This document shows, in pieces, positions 46,301 through 57,669 of a stretch of 64,000 bases of DNA. The notes below the pieces were generated by a model, which did no database searches, was not told the origin of the DNA, and saw nothing but the letters and a program-made list of their open reading frames with translations. Source of the stretch: Torymus aiolomorphi (taxonomy: Eukaryota; Arthropoda; Insecta; Hymenoptera; Torymidae); NCBI GenBank assembly GCA_036365515.1, contig CM070874.1, positions 207,570,297-207,634,296 on the forward strand. The letters are read 5' to 3'. The first letter of the stretch is position 1; every line of letters starts with the position of its first letter. Both the position numbers and the translations under genes were made by a program.

Positions 46301-46945
46301 ATTGAATATAACTGTTATTTTTATTGGTACAATTTAAGGTTTTACTTTTTGTTTTTGACATACTGATTTTTAGGACACTAACAATAAAGTTTTAACTAAA
46401 CTGACCTTATCTACCTGTTTAGATGAGAATTATAAATTAATTAGATTTTAATGTTGTCATTGATATACTGTGTCAATTACTATGTCATATACGTAGTTAA
46501 TTGACGTTGGTATTGATCACTTGACTATATTCAAATTTATTAGTTCTGTTTACATATTCTTAACGTAGTCTGACTGCCTTTGCTTTCCTTTGTGTTAATT
46601 TATTATTGTTTGGTTTATTATATGTTAATTTATTCAGCTACTGTCCTATCTTAATGTGAGTGCATAGCTTTTAATACAATTGACGATGTTTATTTTGTTT
46701 TTACCAAGAAAGCAAGGTAACAGTTGTAATCAATTTGACTTCTCACCTTTGTGCAAGGTTTCCATCTGATTTTTCACTATTGTTTCTATATTTTTAGATA
46801 AACAAAAACACAATTTTATTAATTTGACGATGTCTTAACATTATAATGATTGTAATTTTAGGTAAGAATGACGAGCAAATTGTTTATTTGTATGTATTTT
46901 AATTATTGACTTGTATTTATTTCCATATTTTAATAAATTCTAGTG

Positions 46946-46982
46946 CTTGATAAGGATAACAAAACAGTTATCGAAACGTTGC
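46946..46982 (+). ncRNA. Hammerhead-like core at PLE 2 terminus (degenerate)
   Basis: CTTGATAAG, then stem GATAAC/GTTATC, then GAAACG. Stem II and the GAAA side are good; the first core strand departs from CTGANGA at two places. Confidence 0.4.
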
Positions 46983-47037
46983 ACAAATAGTAACTCAATG
47001 TACTCATTAACATTGAACCTTTCCAAAATAATATTTC

Positions 47038-47062
47038 AATGAGCTTTAAAACAATATTTCAA
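47038..47062. repeat. 25-bp target duplication of PLE 2 (right)
   Basis: Exact copy of 45,771-45,795. Confidence 0.85.
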
Positions 47063-47084
47063 ATAATTAATAAAATATCCTTAC

Positions 47085-47306
47085 CAGAGAGGCATTATTT
47101 TCTGATGTTGAGTCAGAAGCATTGGTCTCACAAAGCATGTTCTCTGATTCATTAGCTTCATCCCAATTAATGAGCTCGTAACTTTTCACAAGTTTAATAT
47201 TTTCCAAATGCTCAATTAATAAATCAGCTAACTCTTTTCCCAAATTTTGAGCATAGTCAGACACTGACTCACTTAGCTCAGAACTCATAAAGCCTTTGGC
47301 TTTCAA
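47085..47306 (-). pseudogene. Likely first exon of the pogo-like transposase
   Basis: It starts MKAKGFMSSELSESVSDYAQ and is acidic. It ends at a consensus donor (CTG/GTAAGG) at 47,084/47,085. The acceptor at 45,620 would give a 1.46-kb intron, of which 1.27 kb is PLE 2 and its target duplication. Reading frames do not join perfectly across this junction, so either a one-base lesion exists or the true splice site differs. Confidence 0.5.
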
Positions 47307-48035
47307 AATTTAAAAACAAACCAAAACAGTTTCACACATAAATCCTTTAAAAACTTCAGAATCGAAAATCTCGTTCTCTTTTGAAATGGAAGACCATTTT
47401 AATAAAAATTGATAAAATAGAATGAAAAAATCAGTAAATTAAATAATCAGAATAAAATAATTAATTTTAAAATTCTCAAAAAAATCTATAAATGAAACTC
47501 ATTCGCAAAAAAAAAGATTGTGATCAAATTGTATTAATAAATGAATAAATAAAATAATAAATAAGTAAATAAAATAATATATTAATAAGAAAATAATACA
47601 ATATGAGAAAAAAGAATATGAAATATTACACAAAAAGAATAAAACATTTATATGGTGCACTTGTTTTTTGACGTTTACTCGCTCAATACCAAATTTATCG
47701 TAAACGACTAATTTAGCGAATAAAATTTAAAAGAAATTCGCTTTCAGAACGATAATTTCTACCGAGTCTAATAGATGTCGCTCAAGTCAATATTCATCCT
47801 ATTTACGGAGCTGTCTATATCATCATACGTTTAAAAGAACTGCATATAACGTATACTATTGATTCTTTTATCGACTGCAGTCAATCGATTAGTACATGTT
47901 TTTTTCAATAGGGCTTCAGAACATAATAAAGTTGAGGACCTGGCCTGGAGCTTGAATACCTCAAATTGGAACTTTGGAAGAAAAAAAAAAACAAGAATGT
48001 GACAGCAGCATACAACCAAAACCTATAAGTATACC
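47307..48035. other. Internal 5' region of the long-inverted-repeat element
   Basis: AT-rich region between the transposase start and the right arm. It contains atcgattagtacatgttttt near 47,885, related to ctaatcgattagtct in the arms. No gene seen. Confidence 0.4.
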
Positions 48036-49526
48036 GCAATCGGGGACAGTTGACGTTCACAATTGTTTCGTTTAAGACTACAGAAGAGAATTTATTCATA
48101 CAAAACTAGGGTGGAAATATTGCCGGATGAAGGACAACAGGAAAGGAATAAAAGTTTTCAAAGTTTTTAAGAAATCGTCAAGATTTGAGGTTGACAGTAA
48201 TTTCAAAAGGAGAGCTCAAGAGAACTTCATAAATATTTTTTCAAACAGATAAGTATAATTTTGTTTTTTTTACAGAAATGCTTTACATATTGTAATAATT
48301 ATACTCTTCTGCTACTGTATATACCCGAACAAATATGAGCTAAAATTCAATCAAATGAGTAATATGTATTAATATAAATATATTGACATGATAATAATAT
48401 TCGAATCTTACTTGATCACAATATCCAGAGCATCTTAAAATTCGTAAAAGTTCAGCCATCTCTCTTTCCTCACAATATTTCCGCGGTACTTTCCGTCGCG
48501 AAACCAGCTGTTCACTCCGTCTTGTACACTCTGAAGTTGCTCAAAATCGTATCAGAGTAATCCGAGCCAACGCTACTCGACTGCAGACTAATCGATTAGT
48601 AGCCTATCTTCAGAACATAAAAAAAGTGTCAGCAGCAGACAAGTATTCCGCAATCGGAGACAGTTGCGGTTCACAATTGTTTTGTTTAAGACTAGAGAAG
48701 AGAATTTATTCATACAAAATTAGGGTGGAAATATTGCCGGATGAAGGACAACAGGAAAGGAATAAAAGTTTTCGAAGTTTTTAAGAAATCGTCAAGATTT
48801 GAGGTTGAAAGTAATTTCAAAAGGACAGCTCAAGAGAACTTCATAAATATTTTTTCAATGAGATAAGTATAATTTTGTTTTTTTTTACATTATTTCAATA
48901 ACGTACAAGTAATGTAAAGAGTGATACTTTGTGATTTTTTTCTTATAATGTTTCAGGATTTACAAGATGGATTGAAATTCTGCACGATATACCACATCAA
49001 AATCAAAATATGATCAAGTATTCATTGTAATTATTTTTAATGGGATGGCAGATATTAAGGACTCATTAATCAATATATTTATTGGATATTTTCTTAACAT
49101 TAGATTCCAAATTGAGTAAGTTTAGTCAATAAACCATACTTCCCAGTCGACAATTCGCTTTGTTGTGATGAAAGCAAGATTATTAACAAAAATTGTATTG
49201 AATCTTTTAAAATAAGGTAATATAAAATAATATAAAATACCAATGGATATTTTTGTTAAAAATTATAATATATTTTACTAAACAATGTCATATTTAACAC
49301 ATCAAACTGTTTCAAGGTTTTTTTACAGGCATGAAAGAAAGGTTTAACCGCCAAATGAGTGATTTTAGGTGAAAAAATCACTTAATTTATAAAAACTTCA
49401 AGCTCTTGCAACTTAAAATAATGAAGGCGTTAGGGTCCAGGATTGTACGACCTTTCATTATTATATATAAGAGGGCATATCCCACAATCCTGGGTGAATC
49501 CATCATCCGGATCTGAGAGACACTCC

Positions 49527-49917
49527 CTGTCAGTTAAATTTTTAGAACCAAAAGTTAACTAGGAAGCAAGATATTGATGTTTTCGTTTAAGTAATTTAAC
49601 ATGGAGTCTTATGGGAATTCGTACAAATTTACGTATTTTTCAGCACATTAAAAGTTGTTTGTAATGAAAAAATTTTCATCCAAAGATAAGCATGCGACGG
49701 ACAATTATTGCTTTTAAAAAGTATCAATTTATCAATTCTCTTTGAGAAAGCATTCTGCTAAAGCAGTTAGCAGAGGTTTTTCTTTACATTTGCGCTCCTT
49801 GACAACCTCCTCAAGTACAGTTGACAAATAAGTATAATATTGCTAATTGCTATTACTCCTTCCGATTAGCTTTTTACCTCAGATTGTATCATGGTTTCTT
49901 AGTAGGATGTTTGAGTT
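49527..49917. other. Spacer between two foldback elements
   Basis: AT-rich sequence. Only its first 50 bases show weak mirror similarity to the left end of the preceding element. Confidence 0.4.
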
Positions 49918-49965
49918 AAAAGCGTATGAAGTTTAAATATAGTTGTGATATTTTTTGTTCGTGAA

Positions 49966-50257
49966 GCTAATGGCCATACTACCAGGTGATTGTTTATTTA
50001 GACAATAAATAAACCAATTAGTTACGACGTTTCGGACATTTTTTATTACGTCCCTCTTCAGGTAAATTAACGTGTAGTCAAGAACTAATTCGGAATGATA
50101 TTCCGGTCGTCAAAGAGAAGAGGGACGTAATAAAAAATGTCCGAAACGTCGTAACTAATTGGTTTATTTATTGTCTAAATAAACAATCACCTGGTAGTAT
50201 GGCCATTAGCTTCACGAGCAACAAATACAACACAATCTACCATTAGCTTCAAATAAT
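49966..50257. mobile_element. Head-to-head PLE terminal fragments
   Basis: This palindromic insert has arms of about 115 bp (gaagctaatggccatactac ... mirrored at 50,195-50,214), each carrying a PLE-type end with GGGACGTAAT, ATGTCCGAAACGTCG. It is flanked by agttgtgatattt-like repeats at 49,952 and 50,261, suggesting a target duplication of about 13 bp. Confidence 0.7.
50025..50075 (-). ncRNA. PLE-type hammerhead core
   Basis: On the minus strand: ACGT, a short spacer, CTGAAGA (50,061-50,055), stem II GGAC...GTCC, then GAAACGTCG. The two ACGT strands could form stem III. The right mirror copy has decayed (agagaaga). Confidence 0.5.
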
Positions 50258-50764
50258 CAAGTTGTGATATTTGTATCTCAAATCTCACATTTTGCGCCTT
50301 AACCTTGCTTTTCATACCTTTTTCTGATTTAATTTACTTCCTCTGCAGTCTAATCTTCTATAAACTCATGTATTCATTGGTCCGTTATGTTCATAAATTC
50401 ATGAGAAACAGCTACGGCAATACTTCAATATCTCTAAAATAAAATAAAAATTGGCTTAAGGTGTTGCAGGTGAATAGTTAAAGCTGGTTTCTAAATCCTT
50501 AAACATAACACGAAAAAACACAAAGGATCACCTTGTTTTAAAAAAGGATCAATATAAAAAACAAAATAATACATATCTGATAATGAATATTAGTTAAGCT
50601 CTTGTTCACTGTCCTTTTTATCCTTTCATTTCGTTGATAATCATGCTTGACTCTTGATTACTTTTTCTCTGTACACACTCATTTTATATTAAACTAGGAG
50701 ATTACGTAGCTTTCGGATCTTTGAAGTCATCCAGCTAATGAATGTTATTATAATAAAAAATATG

Positions 50765-51330
50765 AAACCTGTTTTCCAGGGTTTTCCATCATAAGCCCTG
50801 GGTCCATGTATAATCACCTAATTACCTTATTTTAACATTTATTCTCTTATAACTTATTATGCCTTTTTCATTTTGATTATTAACTCTCTCTTCTTTGTCT
50901 GAAATTTATTCATTTCAACTTATAATATGATCCATATTATACTTTCATAGGAGCACATGTACAAGTTTCACATGGAAAGTCACAAAATTTTCTAAAAATT
51001 TCAACTGGTGCCACAAATCCATAATATTTATTCCATTTCCACTAGTTTGCATTACGTGTCGAATTTTGCACATATAATTCATTTTGAAAACACTACGCCA
51101 TGATCAGAAGTATCTGATTTTCTTAAGATCCCATAGAAAAATATTACACAATAAAACTAAATTTTTTTATTTTTATAAAAAATACTTGTTAGTTACATAC
51201 ATTATTCATTTACACATAGATTTACTGTTCATTCAGTAACAGATTCCCTATTACTGCATTGTTGTTGTGAATAATATTCACTTCATAACAATAGTTTTTA
51301 AATCTTGTTTTTTATTGAATATATTTGGAT
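50765..51330 (+). repeat. Dispersed repeat family R, copy 3
   Basis: Same orientation and order as 39,030-39,620, about 75-80% similar by eye (ttcattttgattatt, tatgatccatattat, cacatagaaaaatat-type and gaataatattcactt blocks). Confidence 0.7.
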
Positions 51331-51803
51331 TTTAATTTTTTTACAAATATGCACCTTCACAACCTTTTCAAATACAGCTGACAACTAAATGACACAAGAA
51401 GATCATTATATCAATTGATGATGAATAATTAGGTTGCTCCAAATTTTATTATAAGCAATATCATCCAGCTGTTATTCTATCCTTTTCTCCGTATAATACA
51501 GCTCCCCAGTTTGAAAGCTATTGCTCCTTCCCTTGAGCTGAAATGCAAGCACAAAGAATTCAAATTCTTACAAAATAACAATGTAAAAGATTTATGAAAA
51601 TATTTATACTTATCTAATAGACATCGAAGTTTCAACTGTGATCAAGAAAATAGAATTTAATCTGTCCAGTTATCTTCTTTCAAACAATACTTTGATCCAC
51701 TTTTGATTACTTGTAGTTGATTTAGATAATATTAGTAAATAAAGTTACACATTCATAGACAGTGCCATATACATGAGCAGCCACTGATCGTCTGAATGTA
51801 CTA

Positions 51804-53116
51804 TCTGTCAAAAAACTACCCGGAATTTTTAAATAAAACACACAATATTCAATTATTTATCAATATTTATTTTGTCGCCTTCAAAGTAGGCCCCATTTGA
51901 TGCAACACACATGTGCCAACCATTTTTCCAATCATCAAAACATTTTTTATAAGCGTTTTCTGGGATGGCCTTCAGTTCCCTCAACGAATTTTGTTTTATG
52001 GCTTCGATCACTTCAAAACGTTTTCCACGGAGAGGTAATTTTAGTTTCGAGAACAGAATAAAGTCACATGGGGCCAAATCTGGTGAATACGGTGATTGCT
52101 CGATTGTATTTATTGAGTTTTTGTCCTTAAATTCGGTTACAACTGCGGCTCTATGCGGTGGTGCATTATCGTCGTGCAAAATCCACGAATTTTTCTTCCA
52201 CAATTCTGGCCGTTTGTGACGGATTTTTTCACGCAAACGCTTCAAAACGCTCAAATAATATTGTTTATTGACCGTCTGTCCCTCTGATAGGAATTCATGA
52301 TGCACCAAACCATGAATATCAAAGAAAATAGTCAGCATGACTTCCACTTTTGATCGACTTTGACGTGGTTTTTTCGATTTTGGCCCGTCTTTTGTTTGCC
52401 ATTGAGATGCCTGTTGACTTGTTTGCATGTCAGACTCGTACACCCATATCTCATCTCCAGTTATAATGCGTTCCATGAATGTAGGATCGGAATTAGCATG
52501 ATCCAGCATGTCCAAAGAGATCTGTCTGCTGTACTCTTTTTGAAGAAAATTCAGCTCTTTTGGAACAAGTCGAGCGGCGACGCGTTTCATGCCCAAAACA
52601 TCCACCAAAATCATACCAACTGACTCGTGGGAGATGTTTAGCTCTTGTGCTATCTCACTTAAGCCTGAATGGTGATTTTCCAATACGATTTGTTTCACTT
52701 TTTAAATGTTCTCCTCGGTGGATGCTGTCGATGGCCGTCCGGACCGAGGCAAATCTTCACACACTTCTCGACCTTCCTTGAATGCTTTGTACCAATCGTA
52801 AATTTGTATTTTTGATAAAACTGATTCCCCATAAGTCTTTTCCAACATTTTCAAAGATTCGGCGCACGAAATTTCGTTGGTAACACAAAATTTGAGGCAA
52901 ACTCTTTGTTCAATATTTGTATTCATTGTGAAAATCGTGACGCACTACTGAGCTTAACTGACTATAACAGCTGGCGTAAACAAACTGCTTGATTTAACGC
53001 GCTCAAACTTGGAATCATAATTTGGTACAGTGATACCAACATATAACAAAAAAAAATTTCAAATATCTATAACGCGGGAGATTTAAAAAAACTTTTCGGG
53101 GTACTTTTTTGACAGA
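51804..53116 (-). mobile_element. mariner transposon, 1.31 kb
   Basis: Inverted ends TCTGTCAAAAAACTACCCGG (left) and, mirrored, TCTGTCAAAAAAGTACCCCG (right) flank one transposase frame. Total length is standard for mariner. TA lies left of the element, but the right flank reads AG, so one target copy has mutated or the end is off by a base. Confidence 0.88.
51853..52926 (-). pseudogene. mariner transposase with one premature stop
   Basis: The frame begins MNTNIEQRVCLKFC with the paired helix-turn-helix region (SKIQIYDWYKAFKEGREVCE, DLPRSGRPST). It continues past a single in-frame TAA (52,702-52,704) into IAQELNISHESVGMIL and the catalytic domain. Catalytic residues are all present: GDEIWVYE (first D), ILHDDNAPPHRA (second D) and YSPDLAPCDF (third D), with exactly 34 residues between the second and third (D,D34D). 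It ends normally at 51,853. Without the stop the protein would be about 357 residues, a full mariner length. Recently inactivated. Confidence 0.93.
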
Positions 53117-53427
53117 AGGTAACATTAGAATTAGAACGACTGACAGGTTAGGGTTACAGCCCCTCAAGGAACAGGTACTGTTCCTCATATATACAAAGAT
53201 ATAGTAACCAATGTTATTACTGTATCTGTTCCGTTTTTTTTTTGCGTGCAACGGCCCTACTACGGAAATTATGGTGTTCTTTACACAATGTCTCATATGG
53301 ATATGTCTGTTTTATCTGCCTCATTGATTCTCATGTAATTTGTGGTTAACTGTGCGTGATAACAAATATAACGTGAATATTGAAGAAATACAGAAGACAA
53401 GAATAAAGGGCAAAGATATTTTCAAAG
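53117..53427. other. Spacer between mariner and foldback right arm
   Basis: AT-rich; no gene recognised. The minus frame at 53,015-53,296 spans the mariner end and is random. Confidence 0.4.
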
Positions 53428-53565
53428 TACAGAGAAAAAGTAATCAAGAGTCAAGCATGATTATCAACGAAATTTAAGGATAAAAAGGACAGTGAACAAG
53501 AGCTTAACTAATATTCATTATCAGATATGTATTATTTTGTTTTTTATATTGATCCTTTTTTAAAC

Positions 53566-53655
53566 TAGGGGTGCTGCGCTCCCCTGCGTGCCTTCGGCAC
53601 GCCACCCCCCCCCCTCACATGCTCCTCGTTTCGCTCGTCACGAAGCCCCCTCCCT
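53566..53655 (+). repeat. C-run head motif, copy 2
   Basis: Order ctagggg, cctgcgtgccttcggcacgc hairpin, C run, ctcgtttcgctcgtca, ccccctccc; shares its layout with 41,318-41,395. Confidence 0.45.
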
Positions 53656-54499
53656 ATGTAAAAACTTCGTTCACGACCGCAATTCTCATAAAACCTTATA
53701 ATTTTATTATTGCGTTAATTGTAATACCTATTTTCATAGTTCTTATCATTAGAATACATATAAATACATCTTTGCAGTAAAATTTAAATGGAAATTATGC
53801 ATTTACAATACTATTAGATATTTATTATTTTTGTAGAAAATTTTCCTTTTAATTCTACACTTAAGTACATGCCTTTTAATTCCATACATATAGATATCTG
53901 TATTAGACAACTTTTCAAATAGTCTATGATTCATATATAAATTAACTAAGTATTATTAATTGATATGATTAAAGTGCACATAGGAATATTAAATATATAA
54001 GTACTATGATTGCAATTATATTTAAAATTAAGAACATTGTTTTCATAATTTTTATTTAAAGTATAATACTTTTTATTTTTATTTATGCAAATGCTGAATA
54101 GAAAATAAATTTTATTTCAATGTTATCCACAACATTTGTACTAGAAATTTTTGTGTTAAGTAAAATGCTTTTGAATAATATAAGGAAATATACCGTTTCA
54201 TTACTCCTAATTAATACAAAAATATAAAGTTAAATTTTATACAGCTTTAACGAAAACTGTAGACTAATCGCTCACTGGTATTCATATAACTTATACATTA
54301 GTATACAATCTCACACATGCACGTGCACAAATACACTAATACCGCGAATAGGAGAAAAACAAAAAGAGAAAAATCAACACGGTGCATTCGGCAATGGTAT
54401 AATCTGTCTTAGTGCTGCACGCGTGATGAATACAGCAGCCGTAACCGTTAACGGCTATCTCGGCTGCGTATAGTGCGTTCGCACCAGCGGAAAAACGCA

Positions 54500-54790
54500 T
54501 GCGACCCACGTGACCCTGAGCGCTCCCTGTATATAAGATATGGTATATATATGGATCGCGCGCGCTTTCTGCTACTAGCCCTAGTGAGTCTGTGTTGACT
54601 GCGGCCCTGCGGCGGCGTGCGCGCGCGTATGTCCATGGTGTGTGATGTCAACAATCGCCGGCTCCTGGCGTTCCCAGTGATGACAGCTGTTGCAATAAAG
54701 CACCGCCCTGGACAATGTCGTCCCTTTCATCGTGTTACTGGTTAATGATGATATTCGTCAAAGACATAGGAAGGCAGCGTGTCGACGGCG
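54500..54790 (+). promoter_or_regulatory. TATA/E-box promoter-like region upstream of unit B
   Basis: A CACGTG E-box at about 54,507-54,512 precedes TATATAAG at 54,530-54,537. GC-rich DNA follows. Downstream, homology with the 22.4-kb unit begins. Confidence 0.4.
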
Positions 54791-54799
54791 AAAGCAAAT

Positions 54800-55830
54800 T
54801 TCGTAAGCCCTTTCTCGTTCCTAACCTCTCTGATGGGTAAGCTGATGGTACTTTCTCTTGTTACAGGTATCTGGCGATGAGAGTAGTGTAAACGATGGGC
54901 AGTGCTGCAGAATCTTTCTTGAGTGTAGTGATGTTGCTTGGCTCATTTATTTATTAGTCATATGTGGTTTTCAGATACTCAACTTTCCATGTTAGACTTA
55001 ATCTACTGCTGGTGCCTTCAGTGACTCTCAGGCTGGAGGTGTTTTCAGCACTGAAACAACGAATGAGGCTCGACTAGTCTTTCCCATCTAATTGTTACAG
55101 GTAGCTGGTGCAGCGAGAATAGTGAACAACAACCAGACTTTTCTTTTATATGGTAATGTTTTTTTGTGTCATCTATTTATTAGTTATATGTGGTTTCTAG
55201 GTGCTCAACTCTCCTCTCTTGTCTCCCAGATCAGTGGCTAATCTGTTCAGGTGTTTTGTTCATCCCTACTGTGAGACAATTCTTGAGATTGAGACACACA
55301 TGACAGTCTCTATCAGTATTTTCCTCCCAGATGACTATTAGATAATTCTGAGTAGACTGTCATGCATGGATTAGTGCCTGCCCTGGGCCATCCAGCCTCA
55401 TTTTGCAGCTTCTCCAGCTCTATCAGTGATCTTCAAGTGTTAGTGCTTTAGAATATGAGGGGATAGATAATTAGGAACTGGGGGATATCATAAAAGTACT
55501 GTGTGTGTGGTTAGATGTGATACGGGTAGGCAGTTGTCGCTGGTCATATTAGCTCATCTAGTTAATTTCTGAGTTTAGTCAGGGTATACGAACTCATTTC
55601 AGGGTATCTGTTGTTATAATACATCCTCATGTATTTCGCAGACTTTTACGAAGTGAGACTTGCCAATTTAATAGTTGTCCAGCACACTGTAAGACTGACA
55701 AAGTCAGCATTGCATTCTTTATACATTGAACTTGACTATATTACAAAATCTATAACACATACATTACATTAGTTTTTTTTGTGTAATATGATATTACTTT
55801 AACATGTACTTTTATAATATTAGACAATTT
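54800..55830 (+). repeat. Transcript-like unit B, paralogue of 22,450-23,345
   Basis: It shares the block order described for unit A. It also contains an internal duplication: 54,830-54,990 and 55,085-55,230 both run tgttacag, ctgg-gcagcgag, atttattagt-atatgtggttt, ctcaactctcc. Splice-acceptor-like tgttacag occurs three times across units A and B in equivalent places. Non-coding in all frames. Confidence 0.5.
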
Positions 55831-56154
55831 TAATTCTCTTAGTTCAATCGCTTAGGTTCTGTGAACATAATTAACAGGTTAAGCTGTGTAATTTTATATG
55901 TCATTTCTATTTGTTATCAAAACAGTAAGAAAACATAATTATAGATTTTTAACAACCGAATTTTTAAACATTTTTCCAATTTTGATTTTACCACATACTA
56001 AGTTCTCTCGATCATTGACAAGAAATTGTAAGTTTTGACAGCTTTCATGTAACAGTTTTTGTTAGTTATTGTTTTAGTTTTTTTCATTGGTATTTAAATG
56101 ATATCTACATCCTTTGTATTTAAGAATTCTATTGGAAGTCAATTCTTTGTACGA

Positions 56155-56510
56155 TAAGCAAAAATCGTCCATTTTATGTATATTTTAGCGTTTATAATCG
56201 TTTTTATAAGTGTAACTCATCAGGAGTTGATTTTATATGAAAATGTTAAATGGGAAATAGTTTTGTTTTATTATAAGCTACAACTTTTGTATTTAACATT
56301 TTTGTGTAAAATCAAATTCTGTCAAGTTATTGCCGAAAATCGTCCATTTTATGTATTTTTTAGCGTTTAAAATCGTTTTTATAAGCATAACTCATCAAAA
56401 GTTGATTTTATGCAAAAATGTTAAAGGGGAAAAAGTTTTGTTTTATTATAATCTACAACATTTGTATGTTAAATTAAATCCTGTCAAGTTATAGTCAAAA
56501 ATTGTCGATT
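56155..56510. repeat. Two-copy tandem repeat, 175-bp unit
   Basis: aaaatcgtccattttatgta begins copies at 56,161 and 56,336; each continues with cgtttttataag, taactcatca, gttgatttta and gttttgttttattataa. Confidence 0.85.
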
Positions 56511-57197
56511 TTTGACCTTTTTTGCCTTTTTTCGCAGTTATCTTTTATTTTTTCATCGATCTATCTCTATTAAGAACCAGCACTTAGGTATAATTAGAGG
56601 AATATTTTCCCGCAATCCCGATGGAATCGGTTGACAATTGATTGAGATAATCTGGAAACTTGATTACATACGGACGTACAGACATACATACATCTCAGGA
56701 AACGCTTAAAACGCACTCATTCGGAGTGGAAAATGGTTTTTACACATAAAATATTGAGTGTTTGGGTTCTTAAAATTTTCACTCTGGTGAAATTATAAGG
56801 CTCTCCCGAATAGCGGTCGTGCCTAAAAAGAGTGATCCTTTGTATTTTTTCGTGTTATGTTTCAGGATTTACAAAACAGCTATAGCTATTGACCTGCAAC
56901 ACCATAAGCCAATTTTTACTATGCGTCGTGTCTCGTTCTCGAGATCACTAGGTAGTACCGCCAGTGTACACAGATGTCGCCACAAACTTCAGCTATCCCC
57001 ACTTCTAAAACTCGGCTGCTGGCTCGCCTCGCCAGGCCGGCCGGTCTCTCTCGTCATAACGCTTTTTGTGCGCGTAGAGTGTGCCACGCTTTAGCTACAT
57101 GGCGGTAGAAGAGAAGCCTTCGTTTTTCATCCTTTACGGAAGGATTATTGATGAAGATTTCCCGACCGCCGTATTCAACTGTGGAAACAGATAAATA

Positions 57198-57425
57198 GTG
57201 CTTAACCTTTCGGACGATGTCTCAGATTCAGAATCGGCATTATTTGGATTAATAAGTAAGTATACGTTCCAGGACGTTTTTGTGCGGCGGCGTGTTAACA
57301 CGAGAAGTTATAGACATGCCGCCCAAATCTCAATGGACTGTAATTATGCATGTGTAAGAGAAAAGAAAAAATATACTTCTCTTATAAACTGCATAAACTA
57401 TAGATCTTTATTGTGTTCTTTTTAA
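57198..57425 (+). CDS. Unrecognised 75-codon frame
   Basis: A ttg- or ctt-proximal frame reading SDDVSDSESALFGLISKYTF, then VFVRRRVNTRSYRHAAQIS, ends in TAA. It lies just inside the element with TIRs. I do not recognise it; it could be an exon remnant of the element's own gene. Confidence 0.2.
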   Translation: MLNLSDDVSDSESALFGLISKYTFQDVFVRRRVNTRSYRHAAQISMDCNYACVREKKKYTSLINCINYRSLLCSF

Positions 57426-57459
57426 GCCGTTAGACGGTTTGGGTTGTAGTCTTCGTTTT

Positions 57460-57665
57460 ACGGCGAGCTCACACGAGAGGTGAGACAGGTCGTATGTTTG
57501 ACATAACCTGTATTATCATGACTACATAATCCTTTGTTTGGCAGTGAGCTCACACGAGAGGTGAGACAAACTGTACATAACCTGTATTAACATGATCTTT
57601 TGTTGGCAGTGAGCTCACACGAGAGGTGAGACAAACTGTACAATTTGACTAGAGTGATGTAATGC
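57460..57665 (+). repeat. Three direct repeats with a stem-loop motif
   Basis: gagctcacacgagaggtgag occurs at about 57,463, 57,548 and 57,608. Copies 2 and 3 are preceded by ggcagt, and a cataacctgtatta block lies between neighbours. ctcac and gtgag can pair around cgagag-type loops. No gene overlaps. Confidence 0.85.
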
Positions 57666-57669
57666 GTCT

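Larger units (their letters stand above)
45796..47037 (+). mobile_element. Penelope-like element 2, 5'-truncated, with inverted end
   Basis: Flanked by 25-bp direct repeats and inserted in the presumed intron of the transposase gene. It contains a GIY-YIG frame, a 3' UTR and a terminal hammerhead-like core. Near the left end, 45,833-45,868 (ttttggaaaggttcgatgtt) is the inverted copy of 46,994-47,031, a 5' inverted partial repeat known from PLEs. Confidence 0.85.
41630..49575 (-). mobile_element. Long-inverted-repeat DNA transposon with pogo-like transposase
   Basis: Inverted arms run inward from about 41,657 (ggagtgtctctcagatccgg) and 49,526. Weaker similarity extends to about 41,630 and 49,575. 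The left arm covers 41,657-43,700 minus a solo LTR. The right arm covers 48,270-49,526. A stretch of about 240 bp is present twice in the right arm (48,040-48,280 and 48,650-48,890). A transposase pseudogene lies between the arms on the minus strand, with a PLE in its intron. Arms over 1 kb are unusual for pogo relatives. I could not identify a target duplication. Confidence 0.8.
53567..56832 (+). mobile_element. 3.3-kb insertion of unknown type in the foldback arm
   Basis: Limits are set by comparing the right arm with the uninterrupted left arm (ttttttaaac/aggtgatccttt). The insert starts ctaggggtgctgcgctcccc, then a hairpin-forming gcgtgccttcggcacgc, a C run and ctcgtttcgctcgtca. It ends in an AT-rich tract with two 175-bp repeats. 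Inside lies the transcript-like unit B with its own TATA box. No transposase or RT frame is visible. Either a novel element or a transduced transcript. Confidence 0.5.
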
